64,000 nucleotides of DNA from Coprinopsis marcescibilis (taxonomy: Eukaryota > Basidiomycota > Agaricomycetes > Agaricales > Psathyrellaceae). A program made the translations under genes and the position numbers. The stretch lies in assembly GCA_004369085.1 (NCBI GenBank), contig ML210160.1, positions 242,532-306,531 of the forward strand. Reading direction: 5' to 3'. The notes beneath the pieces were generated by a model. That model was not told where the DNA came from and searched no databases. It worked only from the letters and a program-made list of their open reading frames with translations. Positions within the stretch are counted from its first letter, which is position 1; the number at the start of each line of letters is the position of its first letter. This document shows, piece after piece, positions 22,779 through 35,221 of the stretch.

Positions 22779-23659
22779 TCATCCAGTGAAGGTGGCAACG
22801 CCGTCTTTAACGGCAAGCCAAGACGGCTGCTCGGAGAGGTCTTTGAACCACCTAGAGATTCTGTCAGAACCGTAGACCAGAAACGCAATGTCTATAGTGA
22901 AAGCGTACCTTGCAAGGTTGGGTCTGGTACTGAAGATATCGGCCCCCGCAGTAGGAAGATAGGTGCCGTAAGGCAGGTGTAAGAGATCTGCGAGGGTGAT
23001 TTCCTTGATGACATTCAGATCCAGTCAGACATATGGGTCAAGGAGTGGCTTACATCTCCAGCTAGATACTTCTGCTTGGATAGAATAACCTCGTACACGT
23101 CCGCGGTCTGCTCCAGCCGCTCGAGGTTATACTTAGCAAGATGCTCGTCCGTGGTCTGTCCAATGAATCTAAAGGAGATTTTGATGTAAACATCGGCAAT
23201 ATCCCACATCACAATATACTATGCTTACGGTTTCCAGAACTTCTCGTGGATGAAGGGGGTGGCATGGCGATCGAAGCGTGAATGCTCATAAGCGGCAGCC
23301 TGTTCAAAGAGTGCTCTCTTCTTGGGGTCTTTGGGGATCAGATCTCTGCCCTGCCCGGAGAATTTGTCCTCGACATAGCGAGCAATGGCACGGCTTTCGA
23401 AGATGACGAAGCCATTATCGTCCTTTAATGCAGGTTAGTACATCCTTTATCTGTTTGGACAGACAACACGCGGCCAAGCTACACGAACAAGGTATGGTAC
23501 GGATCCAAAGGGATTCTTCTCCTTGTATTCAGGGCTTTTGTGTTCCCCCTTGCTAAGATCAACACTGTGGAACTCGAAGGGGACCTTCTTTTCGCGGAGG
23601 ACCATAGCCGCGCGCTGGACGTTGGGAGACAGTGCGATACCATAGAGCTTGAGAATCAT
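22779..23659 (-). CDS. Glutathione S-transferase, phi-like (GST 1)
   Basis: Cytosolic enzyme conjugating glutathione to electrophiles. The thioredoxin-fold half starts MILKLYGIALSPNVQR (with the candidate catalytic Ser in SPN) and reaches the conserved VPYL cis-proline and FVIFESRAIARYV (glutathione-binding ESRAI). The helical half continues with LIPKDPKKRALFEQAA, YEVILSKQKYLAGD, ITLADLLHLPYG and a C-terminal WFKDLSEQPSWLAV. The gene is split by several short introns and looks intact, about 215 residues. It shares this layout with the two GST genes at 47 and 51 kb but is clearly more diverged from them than they are from each other. Confidence 0.9.
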
Positions 23660-23748
23660 CGCGAAGAGCTAAGAAGAGGTGATTAGACAGATGTAGTTTG
23701 GAGGAGACAAAAAAGAGCGCGCTGAAGTCTCTGCATTGGAATTCATGC

Positions 23749-23756
23749 TTTTTATA
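23749..23756 (-). promoter_or_regulatory. TATA box of GST 1
   Basis: The minus strand reads TATAAAAA about 90 bases before the GST 1 start codon, consistent with an inducible gene. Confidence 0.5.
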
Positions 23757-26415
23757 GGAAATTATGAATGCAGGGACCCAGTGTCGCTCGCATAATCATG
23801 GTGACAGATTTCCTTGGACCGGATTGATCTCATCCGCGATACAAAGGTGTGACCGGCACATTGATGCTTCACAGTGCTTCACGTCGTCTGAGCGTACGTC
23901 TTTATCTAGATTACGCAATGAACGAAGCCACACGAGGCGCATTTGACTCAGATTTCGTGTGATATTGTCCTCTCTCGGCAGTCTCGCACATTGGTATTAC
24001 TCGTAACTCAATGCATCTTTGCTGCGGCCAGGCTGGGATCCTCCGTAATCCATCATGGCGTAACGGAATATCAAAACCGTTTTATGACTCGTTAGCAATT
24101 TATGACTCCCCATGATGCATGAACCACATCGGGACTCTGTATGCTCAAAAAACGCGCTTTGAAGTGCTCCTTCACTCAAGAAGCAACAAAACTCTTAGAG
24201 AGGTAATTCAAGAATAATAGCCTATAAGCATATTTGGGACTGAAACTGTAGGGGGTTTGAATGTCATCTCCACGGATGAAGCCCGGAATCCCCAAATCAA
24301 AGTTTCAGATTTAATATGGGGTTTCACGGTGGCCCGAAATTATGACTCCAACTTGGCCTGGTTCAGGTGGGTTCTCTTCCACGGTCAGTGGTGTATGGCA
24401 TCCTATCATTACAGGGGCTCGTAAGTACTCTGCTTTCGGTTTACATCGTTTAAGAGTGAGAAGAATATTCGGGGAGTAACCTCAGGGCGATCAAATCCGA
24501 TTACCTTCGCGCGCACGGACCATAATGCAATCGGTCCGCAGTGATCGCCATATCTTGGCGGAGGAGTTAAGCGCCCGCCTGTGAGGCTTCGCGGACTCGG
24601 TGTCCCTCTGTAATGGGAAACTTGAGTAAGCCCAAGCCGTGGTAATGCTCCTGAGCGAGTAACGTGCGCTGTCATGGGTACATATCCTCAAGCTGTGGCC
24701 ATTCGCTACTGTTGGGACTGTACTTCGTCCCTGAGTCTGTGGCAAGGTTTAACTGGCTAATTCTAATCTCACGCTTTCGTTCAAGTAATTCTCCGGAAAC
24801 GTCGGGAACTATTGCCTTGAACCCACTCAGAGGCACTCAAACTGGCACATACTGCTCACCACGTAACTAACACAGCGGCCGGGGGCACCACAATCAACCA
24901 AAACGGACACGGTGCTCGTGTATAAGAAGTGATTGAGGAGTAACATGCGTGTAAGTGCAAATTGATGCTTGGTGTCCAGTCAAGCATGTGTTGAGGGGGT
25001 AATAAACAGCACCTGTACACGACAGGGCCTCTTGATCGTGATGATACACGATCCATAGGCTCACGCGAATCAAATCGACTAATGAACGCGTCATATCATG
25101 GAGCTCCTTACCCTTCCTTAGCCTGCGGACGTTACTTTGCGCCGAAACAGATGTTGAACGACTGACAGTGAACTCGGTCTCAATCGGCGAAGAACTCTAG
25201 AAGCTTTAACTGCGGCTCCAGATGAAACTGCGTCATTGAAGCTCGGAACAACCCTTGATTTATTGAAACTACATGATGGGTGGAGGTGGACGCTTGTTAC
25301 AGCAAAATATTGGGTAAATGGTCTGATTTCTGTATACATTGACGTCAGCGACAGTTATCCCTATCAGTTTCTGCTTTCATTTTGTTGGTCTTTTGACTTT
25401 GAAGCTTCGCCGCGAGATGAGAACGTTGAAATAACCTGACCATCCAGCCGTCTAACCAATGAAGTTCATGTATATCTTGGTTTCGAGCTGCGGTCCGCTG
25501 AAGTTGACGGCATTGGTGTCTGGGACAGGTGGAGAGAGTCGTGGAGCCTTCAAGTCGTTTTGACATTAATGCCCGGTATGTGTCGTCGAGATGCATTCCC
25601 GAGACGGGGAAGGCCGCGATTGCGATCACCACGCAATCATTTCAAAAGGCCGTCACCGACTGCACCGAAACAGTGGAGTCTTCAAATCATAACATTCTGC
25701 AACTTTGTAAGTGACACTGATCACCCTTTCAAAGAGCTTTCGACTTTCACCACTTTTTGTCTCGCAGTGCTGGAACCAACATTTTGTATTTATCCACGTT
25801 GACCCGCCCAGCATTAGGTCTTGCCATTCACAACAGCGGAGTCATATCAGCCGTTGTCTGATTATCTTTATCTGGGCTCCACACATCGAAAGGTGAACAT
25901 CAGGTAAGATTATAGATGTCGACGTCATTCAGAATTCGCCTGAAATTCGGTGCAGACTATCCTGGAAACCTACTTGCAGACTGATACGCCCATTATTGCA
26001 CAGCAGGCGAGCGCCTTGGGAGGTCCAAGGCGTAGGGAAAAGTCCAACAGGTGGGCAAGACTTGGTCGAGGATACATATACATCGTGCTCGACAAGAACA
26101 CCTGATTCGTCAACCTCGACGTCAGTGGCTCCACAAACCCGCCAGCGTTATTGTGACGCCCGAGCCAATCCTTCGCAGAGGCCGCCAGAGATCTTCCCAT
26201 CATCTACCTTGCTCTCACCGCCCCTCGCGTTCCCTGGAGCTGCTGGCTACTTCCTTCAGGTTCAATTTTATTAAACCATCCTGGTTGATTTCATCTCGCT
26301 GAGGGTCCCACCTCTCTATCACGTTCATGCCTGAAGGCCCACGGAACGGCACCTCCACCAGTGTTCGCGGACATAAGCTTGGGGATCCGACTCATCCCTT
26401 GACGATATAACTCGG
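23757..26415. other. Gene-poor interval
   Basis: No gene could be supported in 2.6 kb. Open frames are under 100 codons, without domains or matching splice sites, and no terminal repeats or transposase fragments were recognised. The last part is the promoter of the alpha-crystallin-domain gene. Confidence 0.4.
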
Positions 26416-27212
26416 ATGGCGAGCAACCTTCCCAGACCGCAAGTCAGTAGAGGTTACAGCGCCCCATTGCTGTCAAGGGTGCCTTCCTCACCACAATCAT
26501 CTCGAATAGACCAGGATAGCTCATATTTCCCACCTCAAACCCCACTGGCACATTCACCAAACCAGGCAGCTCTCCCGTACCCAGTCATAACCGCCACCGT
26601 GACATCCCGAAACCCAACAGGGTCGACTACGACCCCGAGTTCAGTTACGACGCCAGTCCAAGATCCATTGCATGATTTTGCCATGCACTTCCCCAACCCA
26701 CCGACACTCACCCTGGCAGCGACAACGGCTCGAAGCTCTCATCAATCTCACCCGCAAGCTCAGCCAGTGCTATACAGCAGCAACGTCAGCTCGAGGGAGT
26801 CAGTGACGCCTGGCTACGAAAACCTACCGTCCCCCATGGATCGTAGTCGGAGAATGCCGCAGCGTTCGCCTCAGATGCAAATAGCATCGACAGTGTACAA
26901 CTATACCCTCTCAGTTCAGCTACCAGCAGCAATCCAGCCGGAAATGGTGACGGTGTGCGCAAATAAAGGTGACAGGATCAAGGTCGTTGCAGATGTGTGG
27001 CATATGGAGAACGAGAGTGTGTACCAATTTTTGCTGTGATTCGACATTGACTTCATGGTCCTTCAACCGTCTCTCTCCCTCTAGGTCATTATGAATGGCA
27101 AATTAGCTTCCCACCACACGACATCGACATGGGAGCAATTCACGCCCGATTCGACGACACGAGGAGCCTAACTATTGATGTGCGGCGGATTCCCCGAATG
27201 TACAGGACATGA
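26416..27212 (+). CDS. Alpha-crystallin (Hsp20-like) domain protein
   Basis: The first about 150 residues are rich in Ser, Pro and Thr and probably disordered. The C-terminal part reads YNYTLSVQLPAAIQPEMV, DRIKVVADVWHMENES and, after one intron, HYEWQISFPPHDIDMGAIHA, LTIDVRRIPR. This follows the beta-sandwich of small heat shock proteins, including the xxYEWxIxFP and LTIDV strands. Splicing after GAGA with an acceptor at CTCTAG restores SHYEW. The classic C-terminal I-x-I oligomerisation motif is missing, so it may be a divergent regulator rather than a general chaperone. Two exons; stop TGA at 27210-27212. Confidence 0.72.
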
Positions 27213-28084
27213 CGAATACTGCTACACGAGGCGCCGCTGACATCACCAGGAAATTCCCGAACGGAAATTCTTCTGCGATACACCGACCCGGCGACACGTA
27301 TCAGAGCCGATACCAGTATCCAATTTGAGAACTCGGGCGGAGGACGTAGACCGTCTTCCTTCGTATGAATTACTGGCGTGGTCCAGATAGCCGTTTATGC
27401 CTTGCCATCTTAATTTTCTCACCCTCTCCCCTCACAATCTCTTGGACCTTCCTGCTTTCTTGCAACTCTGTTTATGACTTTATGCCCCCATTTCGCAGCC
27501 TACACGCTATCGATATGCATCGCACCTCCTGGGGCTCGGTGGTTCTAATCCAGACCACAGAAGGTTACCTGTGCCGCCTTCCTCCTTCCGTTTCTACTCC
27601 AAGTTGCTGATAGATCTGCGGGTTGCTAATGTAGCCTGCTCCACTCGCGGCAAGACCTAGGTTCGCGTGTGTTTTTGTAGCCATAATTAATTTATATAAG
27701 CTCCAGCATCAAGAAACAAACGTATTATTACACCTCGTGTTTCAATCTTCTGAATACAATACTATATTAGAGCGATGCGAGCCAGTCGTGCTTTGAAACT
27801 ACTACAGTGAATTATGATGAGCTGAACCGTTGCTGATAGACAGCCGCCGCATCCGGAGACCATTTGTGCATATACTATATTTATCCGGAACTGCACACAT
27901 CATCAGTATGTTTATGTTACAATTGTTACAATTAAAGCCACCGCCAACGCCACTAAGGACTATAGTACACTAGAATAAGTATACCACGACTATTGATGCA
28001 TTGGGAGACGTCAAAGCCATAGCTAGATAAATGCCTTGCACACGGTCCGTTAATCTCCAATGCGCACATGTGTCGTAAATGGCT
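27213..28084. other. Intergenic, nothing clear
   Basis: This is the 3' flank of the Hsp20-like gene converging on the 3' end of the second P450. The 81-codon frame at 27365 shows no domain. AT-rich stretches near 27680-27760 fit a transcription end region. Confidence 0.45.
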
Positions 28085-30188
28085 TCAAATATCCAACACA
28101 CCCAACGCGTCCTTAGACCGCGGGACAAGGATGACTTCAAATGGCTCAGGATGTCTGAAAAGAGGCATTAACAACGGAGAACGGAGGTAATATGCAGTTT
28201 TCCGGTACACCCACACAATTCCCCCATCGGCTATCCCATACTTAATTGACGGGCCACCGTTCTCATCTTTCGGTGCAACGATGTCGAAAAGCGCTAAGGT
28301 GGAAGCAAACACGACATACAGTGTCTCCACAGCCATATGTCGCCCGGGGCAAATGCTGACAGTTTACAATCGAAACTTGTGAGAAGCGATATACCTTATG
28401 TGACGTCCGAGCTCACCGTCGGCCGAACCCAAAAGCAGCGGCAGACCAATCGAGAACCGACTCGTCAATCTTGCCATCTTTGATATACCTTTCAGGTCTG
28501 AATGCCATTGGATCCTTGAAAATATCAGGATCGTGCAAAATGTGCCTAGCAATGAGCAATGTTGCACTGTTAGTCCGATTTTATTGGCGCCAGAGGATGT
28601 TACAGTGTTCACCAAGCGTTTCCCATGACAATGGTGCCCTTTGGTATAAAGTAGCCCTCGTAAACGTTGTCACTGATCGTGGAGTGAGGAAGGGCTTCGG
28701 ATTATGAATTGAAAAGGTACAAAAAAAGGAAGCGACACACTGACCTAGTGGTGTTACTTGGTGGTACCTTAAACTTTCTTTGAGGATTGCGTTGATGTAC
28801 ACCAAACTTGCACGGTCTTCATAGGTTGGTAGTCTTCCAAAGCCGACCACTTCGTCAAGCTCGAGCTGTGCCTTGCGTTGTACTTCCGGGTGAAGAGCGA
28901 TGAGTACGAAAAATGCCAATGCGGATCCAACAGTCTGTACAGAAGTTGTGAGTGCATGAGGAAGCTCAGAGATGGCTTCTAACCGTATCAGCACCAGCTG
29001 TTGACATTAAATACAATATTCTTTAGTCGGGAGAACGGGAAGGTCTGACCTAAGTGGGTCACAGCGGCAATATTCCGAGCAATAAGCTCTTCTTCGGTCC
29101 TCGCTGGATGCCCAGGATCTGGAAAATCCGCGATCAGACTCGAGCTAACCGAATGTGGAGCTGTGCCGTCAAGCTATCGGTATGTCAAATGTAATCTCAG
29201 CGATGTCCACAGTGAGTGTTGCTTACCACAGCCTTCATAACGTGGTCAAATGGCCTGTTCCTTGCTCTTTCTTCTACAGCTCGGTAATACGCGGCGAGCT
29301 TCTTAAATCCTGCGCCCGGGAGCCAGTCCGGGACATATTTAAGGAACGGGAGGGTGTCGACCATCCATCTCCCTGGGAGGCAGCCAATACTGAAGCCTTC
29401 TATAACCTCTGTCATATCCCGAATGAGCGGGTCCTGGAGCGATGTAGTTTCCACACCATATGTGATCTCGAGGATTATGGCGCTGAAAAGACTGCAGAAA
29501 CCAGCTGAGCGTCTGAAATTGGCTTAAACGGAGAGAACACACTGTTTAGTATGGCCCATCCATTTTGAAGGGTCGTTTGCAACGTTCTTGAGGTACTTTC
29601 TGACATTCTTTGTGGTGGTTGGATGATATCGAGAGAGATCTGCGGGGGCGAAGTGCTTCGTAAAGGCCCTTCTGTGGCGCTTCCAGAGCGTTCCATAAGG
29701 CATAAGGCCCATGAAGTCCCCATAGTTCATCCTGAGGAATCCATCAGCACGCTATTGGTCGCTGGAGGTTAAATGGAAAATGAAGACATACAGGTCAAAA
29801 GCCATCGGAGACCGAGGCTTATCAGAGTAAATTCGCGCACGTTTCTCGAGCAATTCTTTGGTCCTTTGCACCGTGGACAAGACCATGATTGATTGGCCGA
29901 ACGATTCGAGGTATACAATATCACCTAGATGAATGGGTTGTAGAACGTGAGTCGACATCGAAATGAATGTGTTGGCTAATTCTACTGCAGTTTTCAAGAC
30001 GCACCATATTTATTTGCTAGTTCGTGATATCCCTCCCAGTGCCGCTCAGAAGGAATATCGAAGAAATTACCGACTATAGGTAAGCCTCTGGGACCAGGAG
30101 GTCGTCGCAGTTGGCTCCAAGTAGAGCGCCAGGCCCTGAGCACAATATGCAGCCCAATGGCTACCGCTAAAGCTAGAAATACTCCCAT
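28085..30188 (-). CDS. Cytochrome P450 (second copy)
   Basis: Membrane-bound monooxygenase. A hydrophobic N-terminus (MGVFLALAVAIGLHIVL) precedes RRPPGPRGLPIVGNFF. Other marks are LWKRHRRAFTKHF (C-helix), the I-helix region ending in a spliced ADT, INAILKESLRYHQVTPLG (ExxR), YEGYFIPKGTIVMGNAW, MAFRPERYI and the haem loop FGFGRR|ICPGRH spanning an intron, then HPEPFEVILVPRS at the tail. The start ATG is the first in frame at 30186-30188. Splice sites keep the frame open throughout, so the gene appears functional. It is a tandem neighbour and close paralogue of the P450 at 30.9-33.1 kb in the same orientation, with the same exon plan. Confidence 0.9.
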
Positions 30189-30889
30189 ATCGGAACTCAA
30201 GCAGATGGGCAGAAGTGAATGTGAGTAGTAAAGAAGACGGGGAACTGAAAAGCGATTGGAACCTTGTATTGAAGGAGTTTCGCTGGCTGAGAAGAAGGCT
30301 TCCGACTACGTTGATTCACTTACTATTCAGGAATCGGAGCTTCTTATTTACGAAACCCTGTCAATGGATCGTCAATGGAGGATGGTTAGATCATATTCCC
30401 GCAGGTTCTGAAGTGCCTAGGTCAACGCCATCCTAATCAGTATGCTCCAGCTAGCGCAGTGAATATGGCCATCAGACGAAGAGCTTGTCAGACAGGCGGG
30501 ACGAACTCACAACCCAGCTCCCGAAGTCCCAACTCAACAGCTACAGCTATTCACAATTTCACATCAAGTTAGCCTGGTAAAGGACGACAGATCATGAAGT
30601 TATTGTTGACAACCAAGTTGAATTTTAACTTGACGTTGTATCCGCGGGAATAAATAAGACGCGGCTATTGATCGGGAGTTCGATCCTTGGTGGAGGTTCT
30701 CAATTTTCCCTTCGGATGCTGGAAATGGGGCGTAAAAGACATCGTGGTTCTCGATTCACAACGCGAGGACGTTCTGTAGAGCAACGAAGAGAACTCGTCT
30801 TCATTCAATATAGAACTGGGAACAATGGGCTCGTTTAAAATGATGGCCAACTAAAGTAGCGTATTCCGAGGAGAGAAAACAAGACCATC
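30189..30889. other. Intergenic between tandem P450 genes
   Basis: It contains the promoter of the second P450 and the 3' flank of the third. No other gene was seen. Confidence 0.45.
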
Positions 30890-33082
30890 TCAACTATCCA
30901 GCAATGTTTGGACGTCCTTTGACCGGGGTACAAACGAGACTTCGAAGGGATCAGGATGCCTAGCGTTTAAAAATGAACAGCGAATCAGGTTCAATGTAAC
31001 CACACGCAAAACAAAGACACATACAAAACGGCTCCATCTCTCTCGATGTGATAACGGATTGTGGGGGTCCCGTTCTCATCTTTGGGAGCGATAATATCGA
31101 ACACCGAGAGTGTCGAGGCAACCGTCAAGAAGATAGATTCAATGCTCAGTTGTCGTCCTGGACAAATGCTATTCCAACAGAGTCAATTTCAAGCTTACAT
31201 GTTTAAAAACAAAGCTCAAACGCACCGTCGACCAAAACCAAAGCTTGCTGCTTCTGCATCGAGAACGGTCTCGTCAATTCTGCCGTCCCTAATATAGCGC
31301 TCGGGCTTGAATGCCATCGGGTCCGTAAAGTTTTCTGGGTCATGCATAATGTGCCTTTATCTCTATGTCAGCCATCCGTGCAGAAAAAGGAGCATCATGA
31401 TCGAGAAGTGGAAGCAAAGGCTGCCCATCGAAAACAGAGGGTGAATAAATCCTAACTACAAGGATCTCACCATGCATTTCCCATTACAATTGTGCCCTTT
31501 GGAATAAAATACCCGTCATAAACATCATCTGTGCTCGTGGCATGAGGCAGTGCTGTGAAGCCGCGCATTAATTAGCCACCCGAGGCAGCTCGATTACCCA
31601 GAAAACTCGAAGGTGATGGACATACCCATTGGTGTCACCTGGTGGAACCGGAGCAACTCTTTGGTGATAGCGTTGATATAAACGAGACCCTCCCTATCAT
31701 CGAAGGACGGCAATCTTCCATCGCCCACGACTTCGTCTAGCTCTTTCTGTGCTTTCTGTTGGATGTCGGGGTTGAGAGCCATGAGCAAATAGAAGGTCAG
31801 AGCAACCCCTAGCGTCTAAACTTCCACAAATCAGATTCAGTGTAAACTCAAACTCAACTGAGCAGGCCGAAAATACAGTACCGTATCAGTCCCCGCTTTG
31901 CATACGTTTAACAACTTGCTTAGCGTGATGGGTTTTATGGCTCACCAAGATGGGTTACTGCAGCAACGTTTCGTGCGATAATTTCTTCTTCTTTACGTGC
32001 GGGATCCTCTGGGTCTGGCAGTGCCTCGATTAGGTCTAAGGCTATCGAATGTGACGCTGTTCCAACTCTCTGGTGGTACGTTTCGCTATTAAACTTCCTG
32101 AAGTTCCGCAATGTTTCACGTACCATGGCGTTGATGACATGATTGAAGGGCGTATTCCTTGTACGTTCCTCAAGAGCGCTGTAATATGCTGCGAATCTTT
32201 TGAATCCAGCTCCTGGGAACCAGCTGGGGACATATTTCAAGATCGGGAAGGTGTCTACCAACCACCGTCCAGGGAGGCAGGAAACGCTGAACCCGTCCAT
32301 GACCTCCGTCATATCCCTGGTTAATGGGTCCTTGGAGGACGTTGTCTCTATGCCATATGTGATTTCGATGATGAGGCTGCTGTACACCCTAATCCATGTC
32401 ATGGTTTCAGTCGATGGTCTCCACGAGCGAACAAACACCCTTACTGCCTAGTGTGTGCAGTCCAGTCATCAGGGTCGTTCAGTAGTTTCCCGAGGTACTT
32501 CTTCATATGCTTCATGATTACCGGATAGTACCTCTTGAGGTCATTCGGGGCGAAATGCTTTTGAAATGCTCTTCTATGCCTTTTCCACCAGTCGTTGTAA
32601 CCAATAAGACCCATAAAGCCTTTGAAGTTCATCCTGGAACCGAGGATGTCAATTGTGAACCGGTCCAACGATGACGCGTTGAATAGCTCACAGCTCTACA
32701 ATCATAGGAGCACGAGGTTTGTCCGAATATATCGCGGAGCGTTTGTCGAATAGGTCGTTGATTCGCTTCAAAGAGGACAGAACCAGGATAGACTGCCCAA
32801 ACGCTTCGAGATAAATCATATCGCCTGTTTGTATCAGCCTGGATCAACGCGCTTCGCGAACACAGAGCAATCAGGCAACAAAACGTATGTTTTTGCTAGC
32901 TCATGATAGCCTTCCCATTGTCGCTTAGACGGGATATCGAGGATATTCCCGATCACAGGATACCCTTTTGGGCCAGGTGGGGTAGGAAGCCGAGATGCTC
33001 CTCTGGCTTTCTTAAAGCCTGCAAAAAGGATCAAAGCAATAGCTGAGGCATAAGCCACATGTAAAGGTGAGAAGGGATCCAT
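30890..33082 (-). CDS. Cytochrome P450 (third copy)
   Basis: Paralogue of the adjacent P450 with the same exon order. The N-terminal anchor MDPFSPLHVAYASAIALIL leads to LPTPPGPKGYPVIGN. Further marks are WWKRHRRAFQKHF, GIETTSSKDPLTRDMTEVMD, GAGFKRFAAYYSALEERT, INAITKELLRFHQVTPMG (ExxR), YDGYFIPKGTIVMGNAW, MAFKPERYI and FGFGRR|ICPGRQ. The tail is HPDPFEVSFVPRS, ending TGA at 30890-30892. The ATG at 33080-33082 is the only suitable start. The frame is kept by short canonical introns. The family is likely involved in xenobiotic or secondary metabolism; the substrate cannot be read from sequence. Confidence 0.9.
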
Positions 33083-33321
33083 GTGAGGCGAGTCTACTTG
33101 TATCTTGGTAGTTGAGTGCTATTTATCCTCTTTCCATACTTCTGAGCAGGGGGTGGCCAACGGAGCTTCAAGGCCGTCGAAACGCTTACACTGGCATGTT
33201 GGAGCATTGCGACAGCCACGGAAGCCACGATAGAATACGTGATGTTCCTATATTTGTTATCGGGGCAGTGGTGCGGGCATAGGCTACAATAGGATACATG
33301 ATCGAACTCTTTGTTGGAGGG

Positions 33322-34425
33322 TCAGTATTCACAGTTCTCCAATGCTCGCAAAAAAGAGCACTCACAAGGAAAGAGTATCATAAACGACTGTTCGGAGTCT
33401 CTATCTTTCTTTCGAGCCAACCTCTTACCTGACCAGGTAGAGTTTCTCTTGCATTCACTCTGCTGCCTCGTCTCTTCTTCGATAGCACGGTTAGGAGAGC
33501 TCGAGCGCGGCCTGTCACAATCGCTCCGTTGAGGTCGGATGTTGTGAGAATCACTGATTGGTGTGGGAGATTCAAGCAACAAACTAGGGCCTGGTGAAGG
33601 GCTGTCAATCTTCATAATCCCCGAAGGTTGTGGAACTGGAGCGCATGGCCTACGAGAGAAAAAGGAAACTTCTTGGACTGAACGTGACCAGACAATGTTG
33701 CTGCGTGATCGCCCGATCGCAGAACACACCAGCAAAATCAACCAATACACGAAAACTAGGCAGAACAGGCGTCACTTATGATGGTGTATTCGAACAGATT
33801 GTCCACGTACCAACCGCACAGTTGCAGACAGAGATGGCTCCCAAAACATAGAACTCGTAGCATGCTAAGATGTTAATAAACTTAAGCACATAAGTAGCCG
33901 ACCAGTAATACGCACACGTCATGTGTCCGCACCACGATGGAAATAGTTTCGAACTCCATGGGAAGAGAAGGATACAGTGGATAAGCCATGCTAACCAACT
34001 TAATGCTATTGGAGGGGCCAAAATGAGACATGAACAGCAGTCGGTACTGGTCAGATCCTTACCTACGATGGGCAGCTCGACTGCAATCTGACGGAAGAAC
34101 CTAAGCCTTTCCACAACACCCGCCATTAACCTTCAAGTCCGGACAATAAGTCAGCATATGACTCAACGGAAATCCAGGAACACTTACAGAAACCCCAGCA
34201 AAGATTGACTAACAGCTGCAGCAATGAACGCCATGACGTCGAAATCAAGCCAACGCCCATCTCCAGGATGATCACGGAGGCCTACTGAATGGGCAGCCAA
34301 AACAACCGTTCCAATCCCAGTCAAGGATGCAGCACCTGACCGGAGAAACCGTGAGTCGTGTCAAATGCTCAAAGCTACGCCTACTCACAAAATATTCCGT
34401 TCCGAACGTAATACAGCCAGAGCAT
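33322..34425 (-). CDS. MARVEL-like four-helix membrane protein
   Basis: Assembled from about six exons that join in consistent phases, starting at ATG 34423-34425 (MLWLYYVRNGIF). Four hydrophobic segments are seen: around AASLTGIGTVVLAAHSVGL, FIAAAVSQSLLGFLLMAGV, ALSWLAWLIHCILLF and the split pair YVLGAISVCNCAVV/FVYWLILLVCSAIG. The order, the W-L-D-F block after helix one and the Cys before helix four resemble fungal MARVEL-domain proteins of the plasma membrane or vesicles. The cytosolic tail is rich in Ser/Pro (KIDSPSPGPS, ESPTPISDS) and may be phosphorylated. A further intron near the 3' end is possible. Exon choice is by eye, so this call is moderate. Confidence 0.45.
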
Positions 34426-35221
34426 CTCGCCTTCTACCAGTAAAAACGAGACCCTTGGTTGGATTTGGTAGCCCTGTCTATCTGTTATGACTTCTTCGGT
34501 TTAAGAAGGCAAGAGAGAGGATGTCGGATGCATTTGCAGGCCGTATGCGTGGAATTCTGCAGAACCAGTAGGCGAGTTAATAGGTCAAACCAGCTGAAGC
34601 CTTCCAGGACGGCCGCCAAACCCCAGTCTTCGTATACATATATCGCCGCATATTGGGTTCTAGACTCCTCGAAACAGTCCTTCGTCGCCAAACGTCCCGA
34701 GACAGGACACCTGGAAACACATTATAAGGGTCATTTACAACTTGCAAAAGGTTAAAGTGTACCAGGGTGTGCTAGATACAATCACCGCATGTCACTCATC
34801 ACTGCTACAAATGGGATAGATGCTGAGCTTTCACTCCGGTAGATCACAGGGCAGTAGAGTCATTAGATTAAACATGCAATCTTTCAGTCGTCGATGAGTT
34901 TATGTTGCCGGTGACCACTATCAGGTTCAACGTTCAACGTTCAAGACTGGTCGGACACGACGAAAGAAGGTCGGCAAATGCCGGGCCATTCGGTAAATCC
35001 CGATGGCCTTTTCGAACCCTGGAGCAAAAGGTATTGAAGGAAACACTGCAGTCTGCCGCAGATAATGATATTCGCATTCCATGTCAAAATGTATCCGTAA
35101 CACCGGGCCTTTATAGGAAAAGTTGTGAGTTACAAATTCAAAATAAATCACTAAAATACAAAAAGATACACGATATTGATTAAGATAAGCAACCCAAGTC
35201 GCCTTGAACCCTGGAAAAAAG
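34426..35221. other. Intergenic, nothing clear
   Basis: 5' flank of the MARVEL-like gene and 3' flank of the next minus-strand gene. Open frames on either strand are short and without domains. Confidence 0.4.

Noticed and set aside
24450..24850. Possible tRNA-like sequence between GST 1 and the Hsp20-like gene
   Set aside because: No cloverleaf with a T-loop GTTCRANNC and matching acceptor stem could be found.
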